Origin: Saccharobesus litoralis
GTDB taxonomy: Bacteria > Pseudomonadota > Gammaproteobacteria > Enterobacterales > Alteromonadaceae
NCBI RefSeq assembly: GCF_003063625.1
Contig: NZ_CP026604.1
Location: 248,001-312,000 of the forward strand
Length of the DNA: 64,000 bases
Reading direction: 5' to 3'
The position numbers were made by a program, and so were the translations under genes. Positions 1-9,234 of this stretch are shown here, piece by piece. The notes under the pieces were generated by a model. That model made no database searches. It was given only the letters and a program-made list of their open reading frames with translations, and had not been told where the DNA came from. Each line of letters starts with the position of its first letter. Position 1 is the first letter of the stretch.

Positions 1-359
1 CTCATGCCAAAGCTTTAAAAGCTAGCAAAGGTAAACTCATTGAACTAAATGGCAAAGCAGACGAAGCGGAACTTCGAGAAGTAGCTCTAAAGGCCGCAGA
101 ATCTGGCTTACCTGATTTAGTGCTAACAGAAGATAACGGAACTAGCTATAAAGGTGTTAACTGGCGTGTTGTTAAACAAGCAGACGGCAGTTATTTAGCT
201 AATTTAAATAACTTAGGTAAACACACTGCTAAGCTAAAACTTACGCTAAAAGATGGTAGCCAAGTATCAGCCAAAGACATGCTGACTGGCAAAGTGTTGG
301 ACAGCGAATTTGAATTAGCACCTAAAGGTGTCTTGATGCTTGAAGTTTCGGTTAAATAA
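1..359 (+). CDS. 3' end of a probable glycoside hydrolase (GH42-like C-terminal domain), 5' truncated by the window
   Basis: The frame is open from base 3 to a TAA at 357-359 and has no convincing start inside the window, so this is the last ~118 residues of a longer gene. The visible part has an alternating beta pattern (VNWRVVKQADGSYLANLNNL, then a Leu/Lys-rich strand, DMLTGKVLDSEFELAPKG and a hydrophobic end). It resembles the small C-terminal beta-sandwich of beta-galactosidase/GH42-type enzymes, where a phrase for 'written as a message to residues and a strand of Asn-Leu' is common. The resemblance is by eye only. The catalytic domain is outside the window, so substrate and exact family cannot be given. 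A hairpin follows 66 bp downstream. Confidence 0.6.
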   Translation, partial: HAKALKASKGKLIELNGKADEAELREVALKAAESGLPDLVLTEDNGTSYKGVNWRVVKQADGSYLANLNNLGKHTAKLKLTLKDGSQVSAKDMLTGKVLDSEFELAPKGVLMLEVSVK

Positions 360-424
360 GTGAGTTAAAGCTTTTAACTAGCTATTATTTACGTTACTCC
401 TATAGATAAGAGTATCTGATAAAA

Positions 425-470
425 GCCTAGTTACGCCAAACTTAGCAGTTTGTCGAACTAGGCTTTGGTT
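425..470 (+). terminator. Probable Rho-independent terminator after the glycoside-hydrolase-like gene
   Basis: GCCTAGTT (425-432) pairs with AACTAGGC (456-463). The loop contains an inner pair, CAAAC with GTTTG. The hairpin is followed by TTTGGTTT, a short and interrupted T-tract. It lies between the end of the first gene and gph. Confidence 0.5.
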
Positions 471-643
471 TATGTTGGCTATTACATAACCATCTGCTTA
501 CCCGCCTGCTTATCCCTACGATTGGCACTTAACTAAACAGTCTTGTCACTTCGCGTTTAAATCAATATTTAAAACATAGCAAAACAAAGCCTAAAACGTT
601 AAACTGCGCGACTTTGACGCCCTTTAACTCTTTAGGTCAAGAT

Positions 644-1339
644 TTGAAATTTACCAATAAAGAAGTGCTTATATTTGATTTAGACGGCACTTTAATTGAT
701 AGCGTTCCTGATTTAGCACTAAGTACTAATTTAATGCTAGAAGCGCTCGACAAACCAACTTATCCAGTTGATACCATTCGTAGTTGGGTCGGCAATGGTG
801 CAAGTGTACTGACACAACGAGCGCTATCTGGCAGTATTGATATATCGCCTGATCTTGATCCGCTATTTGTAGAAAAAGCCCTCTCTATATTTCTCGACTT
901 TTATAAGCAAAATGTTTGTGTAAACACCTGTGTTTATCCTAACGTTAAAACCACATTGCAAGATTTAAAAGAGTTGGGATACCGACTAGTTATTGTGACC
1001 AATAAGCCGGAGCAGTTTATTGCCCCTATTTTACAAAAATTGGGTTTGGCAAATTTATTTGAAATGCTTGTTGGCGGCGATACTTTACCTAAGCGCAAAC
1101 CTGATCCCATGCAACTTGAATATGTTTGCAATAAGCTCGGTGTTAGTGCTACTGACTGCGTGATGATTGGTGACTCGAAAAACGATATTTACGCAGCGAC
1201 AGCAGCCAATATGCAAAGCATAGGTTTAACTTATGGTTATAACCATGGCGAAGATATTAGCACCCAAGGCGCAAACCTAGTGTTAGACGATTTTGCTGAT
1301 ATTCTATCAGCCATGATATCAACCGCGGATGCCTGCTGA
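644..1339 (+). CDS. gph: Phosphoglycolate phosphatase (HAD superfamily)
   Basis: This cytosolic enzyme dephosphorylates 2-phosphoglycolate, which arises for example from repair of oxidised DNA ends. HAD motif I is FDLDGTLIDS near the N-terminus, with the two catalytic Asp. Motif II is the VTNKPEQF strand, motif III is the Lys in KRKPDPMQLEY, and motif IV is MIGDSKNDIYAA. Length is about 231 residues, close to the family. No ATG precedes motif I in frame. I chose TTG 644, which has AGGT at 633-636 and places FDLDG at residue 11 as in E. coli Gph. TTG 614 (10 residues longer) and GTG 665 are alternatives. The next gene starts 24 bp downstream, so the two are probably cotranscribed. Confidence 0.88.
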   Translation: MKFTNKEVLIFDLDGTLIDSVPDLALSTNLMLEALDKPTYPVDTIRSWVGNGASVLTQRALSGSIDISPDLDPLFVEKALSIFLDFYKQNVCVNTCVYPNVKTTLQDLKELGYRLVIVTNKPEQFIAPILQKLGLANLFEMLVGGDTLPKRKPDPMQLEYVCNKLGVSATDCVMIGDSKNDIYAATAANMQSIGLTYGYNHGEDISTQGANLVLDDFADILSAMISTADAC

Positions 1340-1362
1340 TTTAACACTGTAATACCAGTTAT

Positions 1363-2877
1363 ATGACAAGCAAAAGCGCGCAACAACCAGACATTCGAGT
1401 CGGCATTATAGGTGGTGGTGTCGGCGGCGCAACAATCGCGTTACAGCTGAGTGCTTTAGGTGTAAAAGTCGTTTTGTTAGAAAAAGCATCAAGCTTAGTC
1501 AGTGGCCCACCTTTTTGCCATCTTCATGCGGGTGGTAATTTATATCGCGATATTTCCGACCAGCAATGTTTTGGATTGCTTAAACAGTCTATAGACACTG
1601 CAAAGCTGTATAAACAGGCCATCGACTATCGCCCAACTATTGTTGCAGTGCCTAAACGTGACAAAGGTAGTCCAAACGATGTCATTGTTCGGCTTAAAAA
1701 ACTCCAACAAGAATACCAAAGACTAATTCAAGCCGATCCGCAAAACCAAGTTTTAGGCAAAGCATCGCACTATTACACCTTGTTTGAGCGCAAAGAAATT
1801 GAGCAACTCGCACAGTTACCCACGCCTGACAATCCGCAAACACCACAACAGTGGATGATTGAATTCGCTAAAAACGTTGACTTAGAGCAACTGCAATTTC
1901 CATTGGCTTTGGTGCAAGAATATGGAATTAGTACTTTTCGTTTAGCCGCAAGTGTTAGCCTTGCTTTACAAAACAGTACAAATTGTCAGGTATATACTGA
2001 TACTCAAGTTACTGGTGTTAGCCAGAATGAAAATAGCAATACTAAATACAATCACAATTCCAATACCAATACCAAACACAATAATAAAGGCTGGGTAATT
2101 ACCGCAGAGCATCAAGGAAAGCCGCAAACCTTTACGGTAGATTATTTAATTAACGCCTGTGGTTTTAAAACAGGCAGTATTGATGACATGCTTGGTTTAA
2201 ATCGCCCTCGCATGGTGGAATTCAAAGCGGCTTATATTAGCCGTCGGCCGTCGGCTAGCAATAATTGGCCTGAGGTAGTATTTCATGGCGAGCGCGGCAC
2301 GCATAACGGCATGACACAATTAACGCCATACCCTGATGGATATTTTCAAATACACGGCATGACCCCCGAAATTACTTTGTTTGAACAAGGTTTAGTGGCG
2401 TCTAAACAACATACCGCGCAGCCACAACTACCCGCTAAATTTTTAGCTAAAGTAGAACACCAATGGGATCAAAAAATAGTCAACACCAGAACTAATAAAG
2501 CCATTGAACAAGTTGCCCAATTTATACCAGCTTTCGCCAATGCCACAGTCGGCAGCAATCCTATGTATGGCGCGCAGCAAATACCGGGGCAAGATCCAAC
2601 CCTACGCGTTGCTGATGTCACCTTTGATCAACACAATTATGCGCGATGTGAAATTGTTAAAGCATCTGCAGCAATATCTGCAGCGGAAACGATAGTCGAA
2701 AATTTGTGTGGTTTAGGGTTAATCGCAAACGACATGAATGCAAAACAAGTTTTTAGCCTTACTGATGCTTTAAGTGCGCAACAAATAGCAGAACAAGCTG
2801 ATAAATTAGCTAAAGAAAGAGGCTATCCGCTAGCCTTGGCAAGGCGTAATAACCCAAGTGTTACGAACTCTTGTTAG
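1363..2877 (+). CDS. FAD-dependent oxidoreductase (DAO-like), 504 aa
   Basis: The N-terminus carries a Rossmann dinucleotide-binding motif, GIIGGGVGGATIALQLSALG, ending in an acidic residue (LLEK) that would bind the ribose of FAD. A second conserved stretch, YLINACGFKTG, lies near residue 265 and is typical of the distal FAD contact of DAO-type flavoproteins. No signal peptide or membrane segment is seen, so it is probably cytosolic. Residues ~225-240 are a low-complexity Asn/Thr/Lys insert (repeated Asn-Thr-Asn-Thr), coded by imperfect AATACCAAT repeats, probably a surface loop. The substrate cannot be read from the sequence. It lies 24 bp after gph and may share its transcript. The flavoprotein class is firm; the function is unknown. 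Confidence 0.8.
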   Translation: MTSKSAQQPDIRVGIIGGGVGGATIALQLSALGVKVVLLEKASSLVSGPPFCHLHAGGNLYRDISDQQCFGLLKQSIDTAKLYKQAIDYRPTIVAVPKRDKGSPNDVIVRLKKLQQEYQRLIQADPQNQVLGKASHYYTLFERKEIEQLAQLPTPDNPQTPQQWMIEFAKNVDLEQLQFPLALVQEYGISTFRLAASVSLALQNSTNCQVYTDTQVTGVSQNENSNTKYNHNSNTNTKHNNKGWVITAEHQGKPQTFTVDYLINACGFKTGSIDDMLGLNRPRMVEFKAAYISRRPSASNNWPEVVFHGERGTHNGMTQLTPYPDGYFQIHGMTPEITLFEQGLVASKQHTAQPQLPAKFLAKVEHQWDQKIVNTRTNKAIEQVAQFIPAFANATVGSNPMYGAQQIPGQDPTLRVADVTFDQHNYARCEIVKASAAISAAETIVENLCGLGLIANDMNAKQVFSLTDALSAQQIAEQADKLAKERGYPLALARRNNPSVTNSC

Positions 2878-2886
2878 TTTGCGTGC

Positions 2887-2910
2887 AAAAGCTAATTCGT
2901 GACAGCTTTT
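2887..2910. terminator. Weak hairpin between converging genes
   Basis: AAAAGCT (2887-2893) is an inverted match to AGCTTTT (2904-2910). It sits at the meeting point of the plus-strand oxidoreductase and the minus-strand unknown gene and overlaps the end of the latter. The T-rich arm could serve as a poor bidirectional terminator. There is no clean T-tract beyond it. Confidence 0.3.
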
Positions 2911-3713
2911 GTAGATTCTTCAAGCAATTGCTCTGTTATCGTCTGCGCTGACCCTACGTTATCGATACTTGCACTATTTAAAATTCGTTGTTTATACCAA
3001 TCTAATTTTAAATAGGTTTCATTGTCATCTGTTGTTTGCAATCCGAGATCAGCATAGGCAAGTGATTTCACTAGGTTGGGGCTTTGACTAACAGGATCAT
3101 AATTCAAATAAGCGCTTACCAGTTTCAATAAAGCTTCATTGTTACCAATAATTGCAAACTTATGCGCTAGTTGGTATTTCAAACTTATAAATTTTTGTCT
3201 TTGATTGAGAGTCTCTTCAGTTGTTAAAGCTTTTAAATTCGAAATGTTAAAGTACTCTTTTTCAGAAATCTTCCAAAACTCCAGAAAAGCTTCTCTAGAA
3301 CCATATCGGGCTTCACGAATAAGTACTTCAATGTAATTTAGCTTACGTGCGTCAATGTCAATGTCAATGCAATAATCATAATCAGAAATAAGTTCGTTAA
3401 TAAAAGCCTGTGGTTCATCATTAACTGCGGCTTTGTGTAGCTTTTTATCAAGTTCAATTTCGTTCTTGGCTGCTTTGGCACAACGTCTCAAATCTTTACC
3501 TGAAACGTTAAGTTTTTTGGGAGTATATTTTATCGTTTCGTCTATCGCTTTTTTTGAACTATTTTCAGAATCCTCATTATAAAATTGATTTGATTGATTG
3601 TTCTGTGTAACAAGGGATCTTTTATCTTTGAAATTAAAATCTTCGAGTAGGTAAAATATTGTGATTACAATGGCTGAGCAAATAATGAACATTGGAATGT
3701 ATTGTTTTTTCAC
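2892..3713 (-). CDS. Membrane-anchored hypothetical protein, 273 aa
   Basis: I do not recognise a family. The protein begins with a short Lys-containing segment and one hydrophobic helix (about residues 5-23, IPMFIICSAIVITIFYLL), with no obvious cleavage site or lipobox, so it is probably an N-terminally anchored periplasmic protein. The remainder is mostly helical and charged. Two Cys lie about 35 residues apart (RRCAKAAK and YDYCIDID). Later helices contain phrases such as SREAFLEFW, KYQLAHKFAIIGNNEALLKL and SLAYADLGL, spaced like degenerate Sel1/TPR helix pairs, which suggests a protein-interaction scaffold. It converges on the FAD oxidoreductase with a 14-bp gap. Start is ATG 3713. Confidence 0.7.
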   Translation of the reverse strand: MKKQYIPMFIICSAIVITIFYLLEDFNFKDKRSLVTQNNQSNQFYNEDSENSSKKAIDETIKYTPKKLNVSGKDLRRCAKAAKNEIELDKKLHKAAVNDEPQAFINELISDYDYCIDIDIDARKLNYIEVLIREARYGSREAFLEFWKISEKEYFNISNLKALTTEETLNQRQKFISLKYQLAHKFAIIGNNEALLKLVSAYLNYDPVSQSPNLVKSLAYADLGLQTTDDNETYLKLDWYKQRILNSASIDNVGSAQTITEQLLEESTKAVTN

Positions 3714-3870
3714 TGGGGCTACTTTTTGCGAGATTTTTAATTGAAGATACCGTATTAGTTAAGTGAGCCTATGTCACGTATGCTGCATGTTACGTAAACA
3801 AAGTCTATTCGAACAGGATTTGTTTAAAGAAACCCGATACAACACATAACTTGAGTTGATTTTTGTTTAT

Positions 3871-3946
3871 GTCGGGTGGCGTGGCTTCGCCACTTAACCG
3901 ACCTACGAAAAACGGTTGGTTGGATAAGCCTCAGGCGCCATCCAAC
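3871..3946. repeat. REP-like double hairpin
   Basis: Two adjacent hairpins are seen. The first has outer arms GTCGG (3871-3875) and CCGAC (3898-3902) with inner GTGGC/GCCAC around TTC. The second has GTTGGAT (3919-3925) and ATCCAAC (3940-3946) around an inner GCC/GGC. The GTCGGGT...ACCCGAC-type palindrome is typical of interspersed REP sequences in gammaproteobacteria. A short open frame (3876-4061) runs through it but reads as a repeat artefact. Confidence 0.5.
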
Positions 3947-4128
3947 TTTGCCAATTAATTTTGTGGCTAAACCTTCCTACAAAAAATCAATAACTTCTAA
4001 TCGCCCATATCATAGTGTTAAAGCGCAAATTATCCATTTTGTGAACCAGTCCTACAGTTAAATGCAACCTTAAAAAAACATGCACAGTGTTTGCACATTT
4101 CACGAGTATTTTCATTTTTGAAGCAAAA

Positions 4129-4151
4129 TAACTAACAAAAAGCGTTAGTTA
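4129..4151. promoter_or_regulatory. Perfect 8-bp inverted repeat upstream of the CBM2-YceI module
   Basis: TAACTAAC (4129-4136) and GTTAGTTA (4144-4151) are separated by 7 nt, 50 bp before the chosen start at 4202. It could be an operator or a 5'-UTR stem-loop. No T-tract follows. The 3714-4201 gap otherwise holds only the REP-like hairpins upstream. Function is inferred from position. Confidence 0.4.
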
Positions 4152-4201
4152 ATTTGTTGGGTTAAGGCATGTTGTTTTACTCATTCAACGAGGATGAAAA
4201 A

Positions 4202-5974
4202 ATGAAATCTAAGTTAGAAAAGCTAGTGTATATGATGCTGCTTTTTAGCATAGGCACTGGATCGAGTTTAGCCGCTCTGTGCGAGTTTAGCTTGAACGGA
4301 GAATGGGGTAGTGGATTTAATGCTACCGTTAAAATTACCAACGATAGTCAGCAGGATATTGAAGGTTGGTCTGTTGATCTTAAATATAATGATGCAACCA
4401 AAATTAATCATATGTGGAATGCATCTTTATCTAACAGTAATGGCGTATATACCGCAACTAACGCCAATTACAATCGAGTAATAAAGCCAGGTAGTTCAGC
4501 TTCATTTGGGTTTAATAATGCTAAAGCGAATCATGGTGAGGCTGCCAGTATTCCACAATTAACGGGAATATGTGCTGCTAGTGATGGCGTTAATAAACCT
4601 GTTGCTGAGATAAGTGCTTCACAAAGCTCGGGCAGTATTCCATTTACAGTCGAGTTTGATGCCTCGCAGTCTACTAGCCCTGAAAATTCAGCGTTAAATT
4701 ATTTATGGGATTTTGCTGATGGCACGCAATCAACCGATCCGCAGCCAGTAAAAACCTTTGAGCAGATAGGTGATTATCGAGTGTCTTTAGTGGTTAGCAG
4801 TGATGGCCAAACTTCTCAACCCAGTTATTTCAATATTCAAGCGGTTGCCCCACAACCCGAGACAGCGCAATGTGAATATATGATCAAAGAAGAGTGGCTT
4901 TCAGGTTTTACCGCGCAGATTAAAATAGTTAACCAAGACAGCTGGGCCATAAACGGTTGGTCTGTCGATTTACAATATACAGATGGAACCCGTATATCAG
5001 GTTCTTGGGACAGCAAACTAATTGGCAGTAACCCCTATCAGTTAGCTAACGCAAATTACAATGCCAATATCGCGCCGCAACAATATGTGACATTGGGTTT
5101 TAATGCCCAAAAAGGCACTGAAGGTGATGCACCATCTCGGCCCATATTAGGCGGTATTTGCAATAATGACTTTGTGTTTAACCAAAAACCTACGGCTGTC
5201 GCCAATGCCTCTGTTATTCAAGGGTTTGCGCCTTTATCGGTCGATTTCGACGCGAGTGGTTCAAGTGATCCCGATGGTGACGATCTGAGTTATCTATGGC
5301 AGTTCCCTAACGGCGAAACATCTGAGTTAGTCGATCCTTCTTTGGTTTTTCAAGAATCCGGTAGTTACCCAGTTCAATTGACGGTCAACGATGGTAGTTT
5401 AAGTTCTGAAACAGTCGAGCTAACTATTGAAGTTGAGCAGGCACCAATCAAATATAACTATCAACTTGATGCTGCTAAGTCCTCACTATTTTTCGTTTCT
5501 ACCAAGAAAACCCATATTGTTGAAGCCCATCACTTTACTAGTCTTACTGGCTCTATCAATGAGTTTGGTCAAGCTCAGCTTAATATCGATTTAACTAGTG
5601 TTGAAACCAATATTGATAAACGAAACGAGCGCATGCGTTTATATCTGTTTGAAACCGACTTATTCCCCACAGCGGCTGTATCTTTGGATATTGATTCAAA
5701 TCTTTTGCCAAATATTGAGGTTGGCAGCGCGATAGAACTTGATGTAACGCCTATTTTGGATTTACACGGTGTTCAGTTGGAATTACCAACCAAGGTCAAA
5801 GTATCCAAGTTAACTGAAACAAAACTATTGGTACAAAATTTAACCCCAATTATCTTGCAAGCGACTGATTTTGATTTAGCTGAAGGGGTTGAAACGTTAA
5901 GAGAATTAGCGGGATTACCGGTTATTAGTTTAGCTGTGCCAGTTAATTTTAATTTAGTGTTTGTAGCGCAATAG
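4202..5974 (+). CDS. Secreted CBM2-PKD-CBM2-PKD-YceI protein, 590 aa
   Basis: The start is ATG 4202, because GAGGA lies 7 nt upstream and the next residues form a signal peptide (MKSKLEKL, then a hydrophobic core ending SSLAA). An upstream in-frame ATG at 4169 would spoil the signal peptide. Domain order is: CBM2-like ~25-123 (CEFSLNGEWGSGFNATVKI, GWSVDLKYND), PKD ~130-215 (YLWDFADGTQSTDPQP), a second CBM2-like ~222-318 (CEYMIKEEWLSGFTAQIKI) and a second PKD ~328-415. A YceI-like lipocalin-fold domain ends the protein at ~420-590 (SVETNIDKRNERMRLYLFET). YceI domains bind long isoprenoids or other amphiphiles; CBM2 binds cellulose or chitin. No catalytic domain is present. The next gene begins 15 bp on. 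In Cellvibrio japonicus, CBM2/YceI redox proteins (Cbp2D, Cbp2E) are linked to cellulose attack; a similar role here is inference. Confidence 0.85.
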   Translation: MKSKLEKLVYMMLLFSIGTGSSLAALCEFSLNGEWGSGFNATVKITNDSQQDIEGWSVDLKYNDATKINHMWNASLSNSNGVYTATNANYNRVIKPGSSASFGFNNAKANHGEAASIPQLTGICAASDGVNKPVAEISASQSSGSIPFTVEFDASQSTSPENSALNYLWDFADGTQSTDPQPVKTFEQIGDYRVSLVVSSDGQTSQPSYFNIQAVAPQPETAQCEYMIKEEWLSGFTAQIKIVNQDSWAINGWSVDLQYTDGTRISGSWDSKLIGSNPYQLANANYNANIAPQQYVTLGFNAQKGTEGDAPSRPILGGICNNDFVFNQKPTAVANASVIQGFAPLSVDFDASGSSDPDGDDLSYLWQFPNGETSELVDPSLVFQESGSYPVQLTVNDGSLSSETVELTIEVEQAPIKYNYQLDAAKSSLFFVSTKKTHIVEAHHFTSLTGSINEFGQAQLNIDLTSVETNIDKRNERMRLYLFETDLFPTAAVSLDIDSNLLPNIEVGSAIELDVTPILDLHGVQLELPTKVKVSKLTETKLLVQNLTPIILQATDFDLAEGVETLRELAGLPVISLAVPVNFNLVFVAQ

Positions 5975-5989
5975 TAGGGAGCAAAGATA

Positions 5990-8900
5990 ATGATTACGTT
6001 AAACAATCTAATATCACTTGCTTGCTATAGCAAGCGACAAAAAGGTTCCAATATTAGCGCGGCTAAAGCGTTGTTTACTTCAATATTGATGCTTGGCAGT
6101 TTCAAAACGTTTGCTGCTGTTTGCGATTTTAATGTGGTAGATGAATGGAACACTGGCTACAAAGCTGAAATTACCTTAAATGCCCAATCACAGGTTATCG
6201 ATAGCTTTGCGTTAAGTTGGCAACAGAGTGATAGCCATTCGGTAGACAACTTTTGGAATGCTGAACTAAGTTGTTCGCAAGGTCAATGCGAAGCCAATTC
6301 GTTAGCGCATTTTAATGCTTTACAGATTGGTCAATCTTTTACTTTTGGTTTTATCGCCCAGAAAAATGGTATTGAGTTGAACACAATTCCCGTTGTTGAA
6401 GGCGATATTTGCAACGGTACAACTGGTAATTCGACTAACAGTTCGGCAACTCAAGAGGGTGCAACAGACTATGACGTTAATTCTTCACCAAGTGTAGCCT
6501 CAGATTGGTATTTAAATCCAGAGACATCATCACTGAGTTATATCTCGGTTAAAAAAGATCATGTAGCCGAGGTGAATCAATTTATTTCTACTGACAGTTT
6601 ACAGGCGCTAAATGGCGAGATAACCGCTGCAGGCGATATTCTGTTGACGATAAATTTAAACACGGTTGAGACAAACAACGAGACCCGAAATGGTCGTTTG
6701 TTATCCATGTTATTCGAAACCGAGTTGTTACCGACCGCGTTTATTAAAGCGAGCGTTGCGCCTGAGTTACTTTCTAACCTAGAAGTCGGTGATACCATAA
6801 TTCATGATTTAGACGCAGAGCTATCACTTCACGCGGTAACTCAGCCAATTAATGCGCGTGTACTAATTGCAAAGCAATCAAACACTGAAATAGCGGTTTC
6901 GACAATCCAACCTATTAACATCGACAGCAAAAGCTTTGATATGGCACTTGGTATTGAAGCGTTACGGACCGTGGCCAGCTTATCGTCAATAGGTGAAGTG
7001 GTACCTGTATACTTTCATTTGAATTTTGCTACTCAAGCGCCTACAACGGGTGAACAAATAGTGCCACCTGAAGCCGTTAGTGCACCGACTGATTTAGCCG
7101 GAACCTTTGTTGATGATGAAAATATCACCGAACTGCATTGGTCGGATAACAGTAATAACGAGACTGTATATCTGGTAAGGCGCAAACCAATAGGTGGCAA
7201 TTGGGCAACCGTTGCCGAGTTAAGTGCCAACAGTACTTATTTATCGGAAGGTTTACCAGAAGCCGGCGAATTTGATTACAAAGTCATAGCCGTTCGCAAT
7301 AGCTATCCGTCAGCTCCGACAAATATTGAAAGAGTAACCGTGACTGCGGGTAATCAATTGGTACGTGGTCAACAATTGTTTTCTGAGCAATGCGCGGGGT
7401 GTCATGGTAACAATGGTGAAGGCTTAGGGAGTTTTCCGGCTATTAATGTTGAGCGCGATGTTGATAATATGATCAACTATATCCGCGATAATATGCCACT
7501 AAACAGTGCGGCAAGTTGTGATCAACAATGTGCTGAAGATGTTGCGACTTTTATTCAAACCTTATGGGTAACAGAAGCGACTTGCGATATTGCCCAAACG
7601 CCAGTCGTATATGGTGCGCGCCAGTTAAAAATATTAACTAAATCTGAATACCAGAACAGTATTGCGGATTTATTAGGTGTCGATTTTGATGTGACGGATG
7701 GCCTTTCTGCCGATGTTCAAATTGGCTTGTTTAAAAACAATACCTTTGCCTCTGTATTGCCTTCGTCTTACAGCAATTACTTATTGGTTGCCGAAGAAAT
7801 TGCGCAATGGGCATCGGATAATCAGTTTTCGCCGGCGCTGAATTGTCCTGAACTCAATCAAGATTGTGCTGAAGATTTAATAAATAATCTTGCGCCTAAA
7901 ATATTTCGTCGCCCATTAACCAATGAAGAGCAACAAACCTATTTAGCGATAGCTGATGGCAGCCAAACTGCCGGTGATGTGACATCGGGTATGCAACTGG
8001 CACTTGAAGGTTTATTGTCTTCTCCACAGTTTTTATATCGCCATGAGTTAGGTGAAGTTAATCCAGATAATCCGAGCATTGATAACGATGCTTATGAGTT
8101 AACCTCATATGAGATGGCAACCTTCTTAGCCTATACCTACACAGGTTCAACGCCAGATGAACAATTGTTAGCGGCTGCGGCCAGAGATGAACTACGCGAC
8201 GAGCAACATATTATCTTGCACGCTAATCGTTTAGCTTCCAATGCTAATAGCGTACTAAGTGAATTTGTCGGGAGTTGGTTGGGAACAGCTGATTTAGAGC
8301 GCGCGGCTAAAGATCCTCAAATCGGCACTGGCTTTGCCAATCTGGTTCCTGATATGAAACAAGAAATAAACCAAGTGTTTGCCCATATTATGCTGGATGA
8401 TCAACAAAGCTTTGCGGCGTTTTATTCTGCCAATTTCACTTTTGTCAATGAGGCGCTAGCAACCCATTATGGTTTAAGTGGTGTCAGCGGAGACGAAATG
8501 CAAAAAGTTGAAACTTCACAACGCGGTGGCATTTTGGCTAATGGTGCGTTTATGGCGCGCTGGGCGGAGTCGGTTGAATCATCACCTATATTACGCTCGG
8601 TTCGGGTGCGCCGTCGTATGTTGTGCCAAGATCAACCGGATCCACCCGCTGGCACTTTTGCTGCACGCGAAGCAAAACTCGCAGAATTATCTGAGTTATT
8701 GCAAGACCCAACAACCACTAACCGTACCAAATATCATCGTTTAACCGAAGATGCGCCATGTACTAACTGTCATACCCAATATATCAACCCACTTGGCTTT
8801 GGTATGGAAGATTTCGATACGCTAGGGCGAGCCAGAACCCATGATCAGCAAGGCAATATCATAGATGCATCAGGTGAATTGTTTGCTCCGGAAAATTACA

Positions 8901-9217
8901 GTGATATTAGTTCTTCAATTGTGTTTAACGGCACAAAACAATTGGGCAATGTGTTATCGGGTTTATCGTCTGCGCAATCTTGTATTCCTAAACAAATGTT
9001 TCGATACGTGATGGGTTTGGGCCATGATGAAATCGACAGTGAGAATCCGCAAGGTACGCAACTTAGCGATGATGAAAAATCAGGGTATGCCTGTGCGATT
9101 GATGAACTAACCAACACCATGATGACTAATTCACCCCGTGCCATGTTCGAAAAGTTTGGTTCGCTAGATGCGGTGCGTTACAGAAAAGCATGGGCTCGCG
9201 ACGAGTTGACGGATTAA
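5990..9217 (+). CDS. Secreted CBM2-YceI-FN3-cytochrome c-DUF1587/1595/1592/1588/1585 protein, 1075 aa
   Basis: Start ATG 5990 has AGGGAG 8 nt upstream. A long N-terminal segment ends in a signal-peptide-like core (FTSILMLGSFKTFAA). Order: CBM2-like ~44-142 with Cys at both ends; YceI-like ~170-350 (NTVETNNETRNGRLLSMLFE); FN3-like ~366-452 (ELHWSDNSNNETVYLVRRK); cytochrome c with CAGCH at 468-472. A DUF1587-like start follows (LKILTKSEYQNSIADLLGV, ~544), then DUF1595 (FRRPLTNEEQQTYLAIADG), DUF1592 ~690-815, DUF1588 (QRGGILANGAFMARW) with a second heme motif CTNCH at 924-928, and DUF1585 (FRYVMGLGHDEID). The DUF1587-1585 set is best known from Planctomycetes, usually paired with DUF1552 as here. 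At least two covalent hemes and a substrate-binding module suggest extracellular electron transfer at a polysaccharide surface. This is inference. Confidence 0.87.
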   Translation: MITLNNLISLACYSKRQKGSNISAAKALFTSILMLGSFKTFAAVCDFNVVDEWNTGYKAEITLNAQSQVIDSFALSWQQSDSHSVDNFWNAELSCSQGQCEANSLAHFNALQIGQSFTFGFIAQKNGIELNTIPVVEGDICNGTTGNSTNSSATQEGATDYDVNSSPSVASDWYLNPETSSLSYISVKKDHVAEVNQFISTDSLQALNGEITAAGDILLTINLNTVETNNETRNGRLLSMLFETELLPTAFIKASVAPELLSNLEVGDTIIHDLDAELSLHAVTQPINARVLIAKQSNTEIAVSTIQPINIDSKSFDMALGIEALRTVASLSSIGEVVPVYFHLNFATQAPTTGEQIVPPEAVSAPTDLAGTFVDDENITELHWSDNSNNETVYLVRRKPIGGNWATVAELSANSTYLSEGLPEAGEFDYKVIAVRNSYPSAPTNIERVTVTAGNQLVRGQQLFSEQCAGCHGNNGEGLGSFPAINVERDVDNMINYIRDNMPLNSAASCDQQCAEDVATFIQTLWVTEATCDIAQTPVVYGARQLKILTKSEYQNSIADLLGVDFDVTDGLSADVQIGLFKNNTFASVLPSSYSNYLLVAEEIAQWASDNQFSPALNCPELNQDCAEDLINNLAPKIFRRPLTNEEQQTYLAIADGSQTAGDVTSGMQLALEGLLSSPQFLYRHELGEVNPDNPSIDNDAYELTSYEMATFLAYTYTGSTPDEQLLAAAARDELRDEQHIILHANRLASNANSVLSEFVGSWLGTADLERAAKDPQIGTGFANLVPDMKQEINQVFAHIMLDDQQSFAAFYSANFTFVNEALATHYGLSGVSGDEMQKVETSQRGGILANGAFMARWAESVESSPILRSVRVRRRMLCQDQPDPPAGTFAAREAKLAELSELLQDPTTTNRTKYHRLTEDAPCTNCHTQYINPLGFGMEDFDTLGRARTHDQQGNIIDASGELFAPENYSDISSSIVFNGTKQLGNVLSGLSSAQSCIPKQMFRYVMGLGHDEIDSENPQGTQLSDDEKSGYACAIDELTNTMMTNSPRAMFEKFGSLDAVRYRKAWARDELTD

Positions 9218-9234
9218 GGATATCGGAGGAAATT

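Noticed and set aside
2504-2695. 63-residue plus-strand frame inside the FAD oxidoreductase gene
   Set aside because: Shadow frame within a clear coding region.
3876-4061. 61-residue open frame on the plus strand
   Set aside because: It runs through the REP-like hairpins, has no ribosome-binding site and a composition that follows the repeat. Taken as an artefact.
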